Of a stretch of 64,000 nucleotides of DNA, positions 10,987-22,032 are shown piece by piece. A program made the translations under genes and the position numbers. How positions within the stretch are numbered: position 1 is the stretch's first letter; each line of letters starts with the position of its first letter. The notes below the pieces were generated by a model that was not told where the DNA came from, did no database searches, and saw only the letters and a list, made by a program, of their open reading frames with translations. The stretch comes from Galeopsis tetrahit (lineage: Eukaryota > Streptophyta > Magnoliopsida > Lamiales > Lamiaceae), in contig OY776130.1 in assembly GCA_963675135.1 (NCBI GenBank), forward strand, positions 29,566,001 to 29,630,000, read 5' to 3'.

Positions 10987-12638
10987 ATGATTGTTTCTCC
11001 ATGTATGCCTCACATCGTATCTGCATTGGATGAACTTGGATTCTCATCTGATCTAGTGCCATCAGGAGGATTGACTTGATTAGGTCGATAATCATCTGTA
11101 TCTTGTGTGTCAAAGAGATCATTCCCCCTGGCATTTGGGATTGTTGCATCTTGATTCTGGTCAGCTTGTCCTGCTTGAGTTTGAGATCTAGTGACAGGTC
11201 TATGAGGCTTATCCTCCTCTGGTTCTTCAGGAAAGGGTTCATTGACTTCAATGAACTCATCTGGTTTGGACTTGATCACTAGATGTCTCATCTGATCTGC
11301 AGCTGAGTTTATTTCTACTGCACTCTTTTCACAAGACTCATCAAAAATAACATGAGGTGTTTCTTCCACAAGAAGGGTTCGTTTGTTGAGTACTCAAAAT
11401 GCTTTGCTAGTAGAGGAGTATCCTAAGAATATCCCCTCATCTGCTTTGGCATCAAAGGCATTCAACTTACTCTTCCCATTGTTGTGAATGAAACACTTAC
11501 AACCAAATATATGAAAGTAAGATACTCTAGGTTTTCTTCCTTTCCACAGTTCATATGGGGTTTTCTCATGAATTTTGTGAATTCCTGACCTGTTTTGAGT
11601 GTGACAAGCTGTGTTGATGGCTTCTGCCCATAGCTTCTTAGAAGTGGAGAATTCAGCAAGGAGAGTTCTTGCAGCTTCTTTGAGTGTTCTGACCCTTCTT
11701 TCAGCTACACCATTCTGCTGTGGTGTTCTTGCTGCACTTGTCTCATGCTAAATACCATTAGAAGTACAATAGGCAATAATATAAGAGTTGATAAATTCAG
11801 TGCCTTTGTCACTTCTAATTTTCACAATTGGTTCTCCTTTCTCTACTTGGATCCTCTTCAATAGTTCAGGGAGCTTCTGCTGTGTTTCACTCTTCTTGTA
11901 TAAGAAGATAACCCAAGTAAACTTGGAATAATCATCTACAACAATAAGAGTGTACTTTCTCCCTGTTAGAGTGGTTGGAGTGATTGGTCCAAAGAGATCC
12001 ATGTGAAGCAATTCAAGAACTCTGCTGGTTGATGCTGTCTTCTTGGTCTTGAAGGAGACCTTTGTTTGCTTTCCTTGTTGACATGCATCACATACCTGAT
12101 CTTTACAGTAGAGTTCATTAGGCAGACCATCAACTAAGGATTCCCTTGCTAGCTTGTTCATAGTCTTAAAGTTCAGATGACTAAGGCGTTTGTGCCATAG
12201 CCAACTGACATCTTTAGGGCTCTTCACAAGCAGACATGTATCCTTAGGACAGCTGTTCCAATTTGCAAGATACATACTTCCCTTTCTAGATCCTGTTAGA
12301 AGGTTTTGTTTTGTTCTTTTATCACTTATGAGACACTCATCTTTAGAGAATTTAACTGAGTAACCAGTGTCACAAAAATGAGAAACAGATAATAAATTAA
12401 ACTTAAGACCTTCTACATATGATACATCATGTACCTCAATGTCACCATTTTTAAGGGTGCCATATCCTTTTGTGTTACCATGCGCGTTATCACCAAAGAA
12501 GACTTTTGGACCTTTCTTCTCTATGTAGTTGGTCAGCAGGGTTTTGGTTCCTGTCATGTGAGTTGAGCATCCACTATCTATGTACCATGTTTCTCCTGCT
12601 AGACCTCCTCTTCTGTATAGGTCCCTCCTTTCCTGCAA
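10987..12638 (-). pseudogene. Element B1 pol: protease and integrase
   Basis: The protease core WYIDSGCSTHMTG lies near the start at 12638. The integrase zinc module follows (HKRLSHLNF to CDACQQGKQ), then the DDE core with LLHMDLFGP and IRSDKGTEF. A stop at 11748-11750 replaces the Gln after TSNGI, and B2 has Gln there. A TGA at 11394-11396 replaces an Arg. A two-base deletion near 11010-11015 shifts the frame at the end of the linker. The C-terminal linker is acidic and Pro-rich. In an active copy this would be continuous with the RT part. Confidence 0.87.
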
Positions 12639-12647
12639 GAAAAGTTA
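12633..12647 (-). promoter_or_regulatory. gag-pol stop codon followed by splice-acceptor-like site (B1)
   Basis: On the minus strand a TAA is followed at once by CTTTTCTTGCAG and then GAAAGG. The stop separates gag from protease in the same frame. B2 has the identical arrangement at 38300-38314. The shape fits a plant 3' splice site with a TTAAC branch-like sequence; use in splicing is inference. Confidence 0.4.
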
Positions 12648-15056
12648 AGTCTTAGGTACCCATTTTGTCTTGGGTCCTTAGGTGTTAGTACTACCCTTGG
12701 GAACCCACATATACATTGGTCGTTTGAACAACCTTGAACACTTGAGTTGTTTCCCTCGGGCATCACATAACCAAATCTTACCAGTTAACACCTTGGACTG
12801 ATCTGATTTGTTCTTTGTGTCAGCTAAGTAATAGTCAAATGGTTTCCCTTTATAGGAGTGTACATACATGATCTTTTGACTAGTTACATTCGGCCTGGGT
12901 GCATTAGCTGGACGATGCACACGATTATATGGACCATACTCTTCTGTTCTCACAATATCATAAGAGATAGGGGGTGCAAAGAGAACAGATTTGTTTGAAG
13001 AAGATTTCTTCTTCTTGGCTGGAGCAGCATACAGCTGAGACTGTCTCAAACAAGATGGTCTAGGCTGTTTGTTGTTCCTCTGTACAGGCTTGGGGTTAGC
13101 TTGTCCTTTACCTTTTTTGGTTTTGGGATAGTTAGCCTTAGCTGGTACAGATGCCTTTTGGTGCATATTAGGTTCATGGTGTTTAGAACACTCACCCTTT
13201 TCATGTGTCTGAGTAGTGCACTTATTAGGTGTACTACCCCCAGCTGGAGAGGATGTAGATGGATTAAGTTCATAGCCAAAACCCATCTTATTGCCATTTG
13301 ATCTATAATATTCAGAGATACTTTCAATAGTAGTAGAAGCTTTATTGAACTCTGATATCTTTTGATTTAGGCATTCCTTCTTCTTTTCTAAGAGCTTGTG
13401 TGCTTGGAAGAGGTCATCGAACTTGGATTGTAGTGAACGAAATTCCTTAGTTTCTAAAGCTTGAGTTTCTAACATCCCCTCATACAACTCAGTTATTGTG
13501 GTATTTTCTTCCTTAAGAAGTTCCACTTCTCTGGTCAATCTTTCATTCATTGTGACCAACTCAAGGGTGTTGTCAAACTTAGTCTTTTTTAACTTAGTAA
13601 TTTCTTTCCTTAGATCTTTGTTCTCCTCTTCCACTTCTATAAAAGCTCTAGTGGCAATATCCAGATCACCTTTTACCTTTCTCAATGATTGATAATAGGT
13701 GTCTTCTGATTCGCCTTCAGATGAGTTTATCTCATCTGATTGTGAAAAAATAGGTGAATGGAAAGTAGTAGTATAGGAGTTTACCTCATTTTCACCTATG
13801 GCCATCATAGCTAGGTCGTCTGAATCATCTGAGAAGATTTGGCAGTCTGGTGATGTAGGAAGTTCATCACTTAGGTATTCAGATTCTTCAGTCACCATTG
13901 CTTGTTTATCTGAATTCCTTCTGTCTCTTCTTGGCCTTCTTTCTTCTTTGTCATCTAGATTCAGTTCAGGACATTCATATACATAGTGTCCTGGTTTGCG
14001 ACAATTGAAGAATGATCCAGATTTCTGATTTGAGTTGCCTTTCCTTGGAGGAGTGGCATCTCTTCTTCTAGATCCTCGGCTGTCAGATGACTCCACATCC
14101 TTTCTAGGATGTCTTTCTGGTGTTCTTTCTCTAGAACCTCTGGAGGGTGAACTTGCTCTTCTATCTTTGTAGTTTCTATAGAATTTTCTATATTTGCTGT
14201 TGAGAGTGTTCATCCTTTCGAATCTCTTGATCATAAGAGCCATTTGCTCTTTCAGACTCATGTCTGATCCTTCACAGTCTTCTGTTTTCAGTGAGGTCTT
14301 GCCAGATGAGGTACTTGCAGCTTTTGTATTGGCTGCTTTGAAGGCTACAGTCTTGGAAGTAGATGGTGTTGCAGTTGGCTTATCACTTCCTGAGTTTTCT
14401 TCTCTTTCCAGATCATATTCATGGGCTTTTAGGTTCTGAAATAGAGTCTGTGCAGACCACTTCTTGATATCTTGAGTATCTTTGATGATGGTCTTCTTGA
14501 GTCTCCATTTCTTGGTTAGAGAGTCTAAGATCTTTAGATTTTTCTCTCTATTTGTATATTTCTTGCCCAGAGATTCTATCTCATTGATGATCTTGGTAAA
14601 TCTATTGTCTAGTTGATCAATAGACTCTTCTGGCTGCATCTTGAAGTGTTCAAACTTCTTGACTGTTGTTGACAACTTGCTCTCCTTGATCAGCTCAGTT
14701 CCTTCACAGAGAAGAGCCAATGCATCCCACATCTCTTTGGCTGAGTCACAGTGGATTACCTTTGCAATGTACTCATTTGGAAGAGTTTGCATTTTGTAAT
14801 CTTGAGCAATGCTGTCAAGATTGGATTGCTTCATCTCTTCTGGAGTGAGGTCCTTCATAGGCTTGGGGGCAAGCTCTCCAACTGGAATTTCTGGATCACC
14901 ATTTGCAGTGTTGACTGCCATGATGGTGATTGGGCCTTCAGTGATTACTGACCACATCTTGTAGTGGACTGATGTGAGATTCTTCCTCATCCTGATCTTC
15001 CAGTAATCATAATCCTCAACTGAAAACTTAGGCAACTTTCGCATATTAGCACTCAT
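12645..15056 (-). pseudogene. Element B1 gag
   Basis: I take the start at 15056 (MSANMRKLPKFSVEDYDYW) because B2 starts there; the frame stays open a further 17 codons upstream. The N-terminal half is a copia gag (UBN2-like) domain. A Ser/Arg-rich linker and a zinc knuckle follow, but here the knuckle reads FFNCRKPGHYVYEC, so the first Cys is Phe (B2 keeps CFNC). A predicted coiled coil rich in Glu, Lys and Leu follows, then a basic C-terminal region. A premature TAA at 12678-12680 replaces Gln shortly before the natural end. The protein would form the capsid and bind element RNA. Confidence 0.85.
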
Positions 15057-15173
15057 GCTGTATGAGTTTTCAAAAACAAGTTTTTCAAAAAGAATAGATC
15101 TGTTCAAGAGGACTACAGAAAGACTCCCTCAAGTCTTCTGATAATCTAGAGACAGTAGTCCGTTAGAACCACT

Positions 15174-15185
15174 ACTCTGATACCA
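15174..15185 (-). promoter_or_regulatory. Primer-binding site of B1
   Basis: TGGTATCAGAGT on the minus strand lies two bases inside the 5' LTR. It matches the 3' end of initiator tRNA-Met, the usual copia primer, except for the last base. Confidence 0.8.
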
Positions 15186-16023
15186 CTTGTTGGTCCCTGA
15201 ACGAGTAGTGAATGGGATTAAAGTCTAGAGGGGAGGGGTGAATAGACTTTAAAACTTTTTCAATAGAGTTGGGAACCTCTTCTGATTGCTATGTCAACTG
15301 GACTACAAGTCTGCTGGTCCAGATGACTATAGTGATCTGATTGAAGAGGTTATATGCGGAATTATGGTAGGCCTTGTTTAGACTCGTTCTTTAAATTTCT
15401 TATGAAAGTGTTAACTTGTTTTGCTTTATGAAAGTACTCAGCTGATGCTGGTTTGAAAGTTATGGCCTTGTTTTGAAGACAGTTGAAAATACAGTATGCA
15501 CTATATAAAAATATATGTAAAGGCAGAAATGTAAAGTGCAGAAGGTAAATGACACCAGATTTATAGTGGTTCGGATATACGTTCCTACGTCCACACGTGA
15601 TGTTTAATCCCTTTAATTTACCACAAATTACAAGGGTCTTGACCTTTATAGTCCCAAGGTTAGGACTTTGAGATCTGAGCCGTCCTAACAGCCACGGTCT
15701 CCACAAGTGATTGTAAGCACTTGCACTTTAAGGGGTTCAAAAACTTTAACCTTTCGGTGAGGGTTTGGGGTTTTTGAAGTGTATCGAACTAATGGTTCAA
15801 GCTTATAATTTGCTTAACCACTATGCCTAAAACAATGAATTTACAATATGAACAAGTTTCAGGTTCTTATGGGTTGGATAGAAATCACTTAAGAGCTATA
15901 GATATTCTAATGGTTTTCTGGCTCTTGTAGAACTCTTAGAGCAATATGGCTATTTGCTTGATTGCTTGCTTAGCTTGTGAATTCTCTCTTGTGACTTTTT
16001 TGTTGTGATTTCTCATCCTCTTG

Positions 16024-16031
16024 TATTTATA
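16024..16031 (-). promoter_or_regulatory. LTR promoter TATA box (B1)
   Basis: TATAAATA on the minus strand, about 600 nt into the LTR, followed by ACAAGAGGATGAG. It is conserved in both B2 LTRs. Confidence 0.65.
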
Positions 16032-16224
16032 ATGGTGATTGCTTGCAACTAGCCGTTGGAGTTGACTAGCCGTTGGGGCAATCTTTCCATAATGGCTTGA
16101 TTCCTTGATTCCAGCCGCTTGATTGCTTCAATCCTGGGATCATGTCAATCTTCTATATAAGGTAGGTCTTCGTTTGAATTGCAAGATGACTTTGGAATCA
16201 GCCGAGTCCTGGAAGAGCACATAG

Positions 16225-16311
16225 TCTTCTGATCTGTACTTCTAGTCTTCTGACTACTCTTCTGGCCTTAGGTCTTCTGTCTTCTGATATCAGCAGAGTA
16301 ACACTCTTCTG
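16225..16311 (-). repeat. CAGAAGA motif array in U3 of B1 LTR
   Basis: Six copies of CAGAAGA (TCTTCTG on the plus strand) within 87 bp, about 200-290 bp upstream of the LTR TATA box. The array is kept in both B2 LTRs, with a few more copies scattered in the B spacer. A role as an enhancer-like repeat is inference. Confidence 0.5.
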
Positions 16312-16629
16312 ATCTGGCAATTCTTTGTGCTGCTTTAGGCCATCTTCAATCTGGACTCCATCAGATAGGTAGGTATACAAGCACCTTAACTTATCTGGTC
16401 TTCAAGGATCTCCTAGTCTTCATGTCTTCTACTCTTCTCATCTTGAGGATAGGCATGTAAGCCAGGACTGTGCTGATCAGCTGATATCAATACAGTTGAT
16501 CACATAAGACTAGTCTAAGCTGTTCTATACAAGTCAGCTGATCCTATTACATTTATAAACTCTAAGTGTTTTGGCCATCAAAACTATTCTAACATCAAGT
16601 GGGGCTTAGGGTGAATTTATATCCCAACA

Positions 16630-17490
16630 GAATTGCTTAATGATGAGTTTGGTTCTAGACGAATAAAATGATAGAAATAATTAAGCAAAGAGAACTGTAA
16701 ATAAAAATAATGGTTGAAAACCGAAAATAAGGGAAAAGGAGGAGAGAAAATAAAAAATAAAACTGAAGAAAAATTTAAATTAAAATAATTGAAAATGGGA
16801 GAAAATTTTAAGGAAATTTAAGAAGGAAGGGGAGAGAAGTAAAAAAAATATTTAAATAAAATATAAAAAAATGTATAAAGAATAAATAAATCAATTATTA
16901 TTTAAAAAAAGAAAAGAAAAAAACTTTCGAGAGAGAGAGAGAGAGAACGAAAAAAAAATGAAGAAAAGTTTAAATTGGAGAAAAGTTTAAATGAAGAAAA
17001 GTTTAAATTGGAGAAAAGTTTAAATTAAAATAATTAAAAAATGGGAGAAAATTTTAAGGAAATTTTAATGAGAGAGGAAGAGGAGAGAAGTAAAACAATT
17101 ATTTAAAAAAAATATAAAAAAATGTATAAAGAATAAATAAATCAATTATTATTTAAAAAAAGAAAAAAAACTGTCGAGAGAGAACGAAAAAAAAAAAGAA
17201 GAAATGAAGAAAAGTTTAAAAGTAAATAATTGAAAATGGGAGAAAAATTTAAGAAAATCTTAAAAAATAAATTTTAATAAAAGTGGAAGAGGAGAGAATT
17301 AAAAAAAAAAAATTGTCGAGAAAAAAAAGGAAGAGGGAGTTGAGAAAACTGTAAAAGAATAGAGAAAAAAGGGGAAGAGATAGAGGAGAGAGAAAAAAAT
17401 CTAAGAAAATTAGAAAAGTAGAAAAGTAGAAAGACAAAAATCTGTGAGAAGGCACATACAAAAGATTCCGAAATAGTATTTAAGGGTAGA
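16630..17490 (-). mobile_element. Helitron H1 5' leader fragment
   Basis: An A/G-rich stretch that matches 60985-61845, the leader of Helitron H2 upstream of its RPA-like gene, starting from AATTGCTTAATGATGAG. It contains internally repeated blocks: the unit ending in CAATTATTATTTAAA occurs near 16890 and near 17140. It holds no gene. Read on the minus strand it begins TCTACCC at 17490, directly after the presumed 3' end of H2, as expected for head-to-tail Helitrons. The downstream part of H1 was replaced when B1 inserted and was then truncated. Confidence 0.5.
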
Positions 17491-17518
17491 CAAGTATAAG
17501 ACCCGCGAATTTCGCGGG
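17491..17518 (-). terminator. Helitron H2 3' terminal hairpin
   Basis: CCCGCGAA and TTCGCGGG form an 8-bp GC-rich stem with a one-base loop in very AT-rich surroundings. On the minus strand it is followed by TCTTATACTTGT. Plant Helitrons end with such a hairpin about 10 nt before CTRR; here the end reads CTTG, one base off the consensus. Helitron helicase remnants on the same strand support the call. Confidence 0.5.
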
Positions 17519-19823
17519 ATTGGAAAAAAATTAAATTATTATTTGATGATTATAATAAACTAAATTTTATATAATTTATTATTTTAAAATATATTTGATG
17601 ATAATTAATGTATGGGGCAAAATCTGATAAGTCCATTTCACACATTGAAAAAACATAGAAAGACAAGTTTTATTTTTAATTCGAATAAGGTCAAAATGGG
17701 TGATAAATATACTAAACTGCCCTTCTAATATTTAAATTCGAAAATAATTCTTTAATTACTTAGTCAACAATTTTTTAAACTAGTTAGGTAAAGCAAACAT
17801 TTAATTCCTCATATTAATTACGTTTCCATACTAGCAATAATAATAAAGTGATAAATATCCCATTGATTTCGGAATTTTGAAATTGCATTTTGAATTTGAA
17901 ATTAATTGTCAAAACTTCATCTTCCTCGAAATTTTCACGAAGACAACTTCGTAGAATGTATTGTGAAGTCAACTTTATTGATGTAATTCCTAGAATGTAT
18001 TGTGAAGTCAACTTTATTGATGGTCAAATCTATTTATATTATATCTTAGGTATTATATTGGTGATATGCAGAATGAATATATAGTTGTAGTGAATGTGCA
18101 GAAATATATTCCATTTTTAATGGACGAATGCAATGGATATTACATAATGAAACATATGCTGCTGCATTTGTTTGTGATATATGTAATAATATAAAATATA
18201 GTTATTGATTTTGTAATTAAGATACATATCTTGATAAATATATTTTTAAGATTGACCATATGTATAATTTAAAATTATTGATTATTATATTTCTATTTTA
18301 CTTTTAAAATTAAACTAATCTCAATTTAACTAAATTAACGATGCTAGTATGAGCATGTTTTCAATTTTTTTTATGTTTTTAACGTAAGACAAATCAATAT
18401 TTATGATGTTAGTTTTACTTATTATATACTTTTTGAATATTTATATTGGATGATTAGTTCAATTCTCATATAAAGATTATGTTGCATATTAGATGAAATA
18501 AATGTAATATTAAATATCATTTAATGTATGAACATATGATAGTTGGGCAAAAAATATGGCACCAAGATTTCTGCAATGGTTCGTATGATATGCAGACATA
18601 TCAAATAATTGTACTGAATGGGCAGAAACACCTTGAATTTCTTATTGACTTGTGCAGAAACAACTCACTAATCTGGTTCCACAAAAAACTACATGTTTGG
18701 TTCTATACTTCTACATCGTTACCATATACGCAAATATAAAAACGTATATGCAAAAAATTGTTACATATTCTTTGCTGACATATGCAAACATATGTTGCAT
18801 ATAACTCAAAATACGTGATAATATGTCATAAAAAATATATATGTAATAAAATGTTTTAAAATATTAAATTTATTTTAAAAAAATAATATAATATATATAT
18901 ATATATATAGAAACATAAGTAAGTATAAAATATGCAAACATATAAAAATATATTAAAACTGGTGCATACGGTAATATCATATATATGCAATTATTTTGTT
19001 GCATATGCCTTCCTACAAACAATAATATGCAATATAAATAATATATATGTGATAAAATGTTCTAAAATATTATTTTTATTCAAAAAATATTCGGAATATG
19101 CAATATACATACAAATTATATACAATAAATTGATATTATGAATATATTCATTCTTGAAAAAATTGTAAAATGAGATTTTTTAATATATGAACCAATCTCT
19201 ACTCTTTACATAATAGTATCTACATAAATATTCTTTTGCATTTATGTTATTTGTTATTTTTATATATGCAACGAAGATTGCATGTTGTAATTGCATAAAA
19301 CAATACACAGTTGCATAAAAGTAACAACAAAAAAATTGCATAACACTTAAATATAATTGGATAAATGATTCCAAAGATATTGTTCTCAATCGATGCATTA
19401 CGAAATATACTTGGTGCATTTAGTAAGTAGAACAAACCCAAATGATTAAAAACATAAAATAACTTAAAAACAATGATGATACTCTAAATCATCAAATAAA
19501 AGTACATTTAATTAACAAGTTTTGCAGCACTACAAAATAAATTATCACGATAAATGGCGCATGTAATATCATTTTTTTGATAATGTATGTTTTGTGAGTG
19601 GAAAATTGAGAATTACAAATTAATAAGATAAATAAAATCGTACTAAATAAATACAAATTCTAATTGAGTTTTGAAACTAAATTTAACCAAAATAATATGA
19701 ATGCATTATATTTTTTTATATATAAAAAAGAAAATTGATTGCTTGACTTTCCTATTTAACGGCGCTTGGTGTTCATCTTCTCCGACGGCGACGACGATGG
19801 CAATAGTTTAAATATGACATTGT

Positions 19824-19958
19824 GATAGTTTTTGAATATAGATTAGGAGACATACCCATGATCTGATTCAGGATCTCGTTGAACGTGGTTGATTGATTAA
19901 GACGAATCAACTTACATCTGCCGTCGAATTCAATTTTCATTATAACCGCTGAATCCAT
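19824..19958 (-). pseudogene. Possible first exon of a MULE-type transposase gene
   Basis: An ATG at 19958 opens MDSAVIMKIEFDGRCKL and continues to NEILNQIMG, where a good splice donor (GTATGTCTCC) follows. The shape of this N-terminus recalls the PB1-like start of plant MuDR-type transposases. No following exon was found nearby. Identification is weak; it may be a gene fragment carried by the Helitron. Confidence 0.25.
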
Positions 19959-20553
19959 TGATGCTTATTTATTAGATAACCGCCGAATCCGTCGGACAGA
20001 CTATTTCTACGAACTTTAGAAATTACTGCATTCAGAATGATTGAAAATAGTTTTGAAGGTCATAAACAGAATGAATCGGGGAGTTTTTTAAAATTCAAAT
20101 TAATGAAATATGCAGGGGAAGTTTTGATATGGAATGATTTGTTTGATTGAATCGATAATTATGGAAGATTAAGTTTTGGAAATTCCATAAAAGGTGGATT
20201 TATTTATATAATATCATTATAAATTCGAAATATCAATTAGTTGTCAAACTAAAAGATATAAGTGGGAATGTATGTTGGTTTTAGACCTTATTTGTTATTA
20301 TTTAATTTCTTGTATTTCTATGTTTTTTTGTCTTATGAAATGACTCTATGAGATATTAATCCTTAATGTATTTGAATAAGAGAATGTGTTGTCATTTATT
20401 AGTTTGTACGGATGTTTTATAGACAATATGAGAGCGTGAATGGGTCAAGTTGATTGAAATGTTTTGTTTACAATTATTGAATTAGTAAATATTATAAGTG
20501 AGTAATTAAAAAAAGTATACTCTAGCAATATTTAAGAAAATGAAATGAGTAAA

Positions 20554-20558
20554 TTGAC
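20554..20558 (+). repeat. Left target-site duplication of element E (TTGAC)
   Basis: TTGAC here and at 57050-57054 flank the composite gypsy element. The left flank ...AAGAAAATGAAATGAGTAAA also recurs near 57090-57113 as part of an older ~65-bp tandem duplication of the target. Confidence 0.5.
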
Positions 20559-21104
20559 GGTAAGAACCCTAAAATCTCATGAATTGAGCCCTTATATTTG
20601 TTTATGTGAAATTATGTGATTTGTCATAATTATGTGAGATTTATATAATATTAAATTTTATTCACCTATTAAATTATTTATTTTCTAATGGTAGTAAGAT
20701 TAATGTTGGTGTATAGTATAAGAGTAATTAATTTATTCATGAAGGATTGATTTAATATAAGAAATGATCTTAAAATGATATAAGAAAGGGCTCAAACAAA
20801 AATATTATGACAAGACCCATTTTTATGGCCCACTAAGGAAACCCTAGGGTATTTAGCACATTATAAATAGTCACCAGAATTTCTGCACATTTTTGGTACT
20901 TCACATTAGGGTAAAAATCTTACTTCACAAACACACTCAAGACACACACTTTACCCACACACACTTCAGCTTCCTTCTAAGTTCCGGCCAACTTTCCGAC
21001 GTCCGATCATTGATCGGCCAGTACCGTTGGAAAGATCTCGTCGAGAGCTTTTTGGAAAACTTCACAGATGTTCGATTTTTATATTTTTGGTCTTGTTTGA
21101 AAGC
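20559..21104 (+). repeat. Element E left LTR, first part
   Basis: Begins GGTAAGAACCCTAAAATC. A TATA box (TATAAATA, 20862-20869) is followed by a transcript-leader-like, C-rich stretch with ACACACTC repeats and an inverted repeat CCGATCATTGATCGG near 21003-21017. It is cut at 21104 by element C and resumes at 48568. Confidence 0.5.
20862..20869 (+). promoter_or_regulatory. LTR promoter TATA box (E)
   Basis: TATAAATA in CACATTATAAATAGTCACC, within the left LTR piece of element E. Confidence 0.5.
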
Positions 21105-21958
21105 TGGTGATGTTGTTAATCCTTAAATGCCTTAACATTATCAACAACATCTTAATTTGACCTTCCGAGATTTTTTCTAAGTCTTTTCTGAAATGCTACA
21201 TTAAATGTTGAACTAAATGTTGTCGCATTTCTGGTAGGATCTAGAAGCTTCTACAAGGATCTGGAACCTGGAAGATTCCAGAACATTGAAGAACATGCTA
21301 GAACAACCTGGAACAATTTAGAACGACCTGGAGCATTCAAGAAGGATTTAGAAAGATCATGGAAGTTGAGTTCCTAAAAAATAGGATCTCATTGTGGAAG
21401 CCTCTAGAATCAGCACCCCACTACTATAAATACCGATGGAAGGCTTCTCAAATCAGTGTACTATATTCGATCAACTTCCTAGACCGAGCGTATATCCCTG
21501 TTAGGAATTGTGGCCAGTAGAACTACCTTTTAGTTCATACGTTCGTATCCCACCCGTATGGCTGTGTGTCTTCTTATCTATTGAGATTGTAATCATTAGA
21601 TAGACTAGGCATTTCGACAGTGTATACCTTATACACTTAGTTCGTTTTTAGAACAAGGCACCTGCCTCGTTTGTAGTTTCTGTTGTGAATGTTAATGCTG
21701 TAACATTTCACACAACATTTGTACTTGAAGATAAGTATTGAATTTCGCCGTAAGGCTAGCATAGATTTTTATTTATAAAATCTATGTTAAAAATTATTTC
21801 CATTGTGTCACGTTTTGTTTTTAGTGTTTCAAGTCTTCCGCTGTGTGAATCTCAATTTCTGATATTCTGTTAGATTCAGTGTTGTACCAATTGTCTCAAC
21901 ATTTAGTACAACATTATTCTACTTATACTTAAACACTTCATACCACACCACACTTTCA
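21105..21958 (+). repeat. 5' LTR of element C (854 bp)
   Basis: Starts TGGTGATGTTGTTAATCC and ends CACACTTTCA. The 3' LTR starts TGTAGATG; the alignment is full length without gaps. TATA box at 21425-21432. Flanked on the left by AAAGC. Confidence 0.92.
21425..21432 (+). promoter_or_regulatory. LTR promoter TATA box (C 5' LTR)
   Basis: TATAAATA in CCACTACTATAAATACCG, about 320 nt into the LTR. The same box is at 48029-48036 in the 3' LTR. Confidence 0.65.
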
Positions 21959-21960
21959 GT

Positions 21961-21972
21961 TGGTATCAGAGC
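21961..21972 (+). promoter_or_regulatory. Primer-binding site of element C
   Basis: TGGTATCAGAGC, exact complement of the initiator tRNA-Met 3' end, two bases after the LTR. Confidence 0.9.
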
Positions 21973-22032
21973 TGATACCTGACGACACTAGGTTAGATCT
22001 TTGGTCAAGTGTGTTTTTAGTGTAGGTTAGCA

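Larger units (their letters stand above)
3992..16629 (-). mobile_element. Element B1: SIRE/Maximus-like copia retrotransposon, 3' truncated
   Basis: On the minus strand the order is 5' LTR (16629-15188), PBS, gag, protease, integrase, RT/RNase H, a 1.9-kb spacer with small ORFs, and ORF2. It is colinear with the complete element B2 (27652-42294) and roughly 95% alike by eye. At 3992 it stops inside ORF2, so the ORF2 end, polypurine tract and 3' LTR are missing. No target-site duplication can be assigned because the left end is lost. Sequence beyond the 5' LTR (16630 onward) is Helitron leader, not element A. Confidence 0.88.
15188..16629 (-). repeat. 5' LTR of B1 (1442 bp)
   Basis: Begins TGTTGGGATA and ends in CA when read on the minus strand. 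It is colinear with the two B2 LTRs but 12 bp shorter, because B2 carries an extra 12-bp tandem unit near the sequence CCACTCTCACGTCC. It holds a TATA box (16024-16031) and a cluster of CAGAAGA motifs upstream of it. Confidence 0.92.
17519..20558 (-). other. Helitron H2 3' region without recognisable gene
   Basis: About 3 kb of AT-rich sequence with only short frames. Repeated words such as ATATGCAAACATA (18580-19000), a near-duplicate of GAATGTATTGTGAAGTCAAC at about 17954 and 17995, and a TA microsatellite at about 18890-18909 are visible. Apart from the exon-like piece at 19824-19958 nothing was recognised. Confidence 0.5.

Noticed and set aside
17249..17461. 70-codon minus-strand frame rich in Phe, Leu and Ser
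   Set aside because: It is a translation of A/G-rich low-complexity Helitron leader; no domain or start context.
18524..19441. Several 60-80 codon frames in the Helitron 3' region
   Set aside because: AT-rich, no start context, no recognisable domain and overlapping on both strands; expected by chance at this composition.
21003..21017. Inverted repeat CCGATCATTGATCGG in the E LTR as an operator or hairpin terminator
   Set aside because: A 7-bp stem seen once, in an LTR leader, with no second copy to compare; could be chance.
21961..21972. tRNA-like match TGGTATCAGAGC (also at 51088 and in B1 and B2)
   Set aside because: Only 12 bp complementary to a tRNA 3' end next to an LTR: these are primer-binding sites, not tRNA genes.
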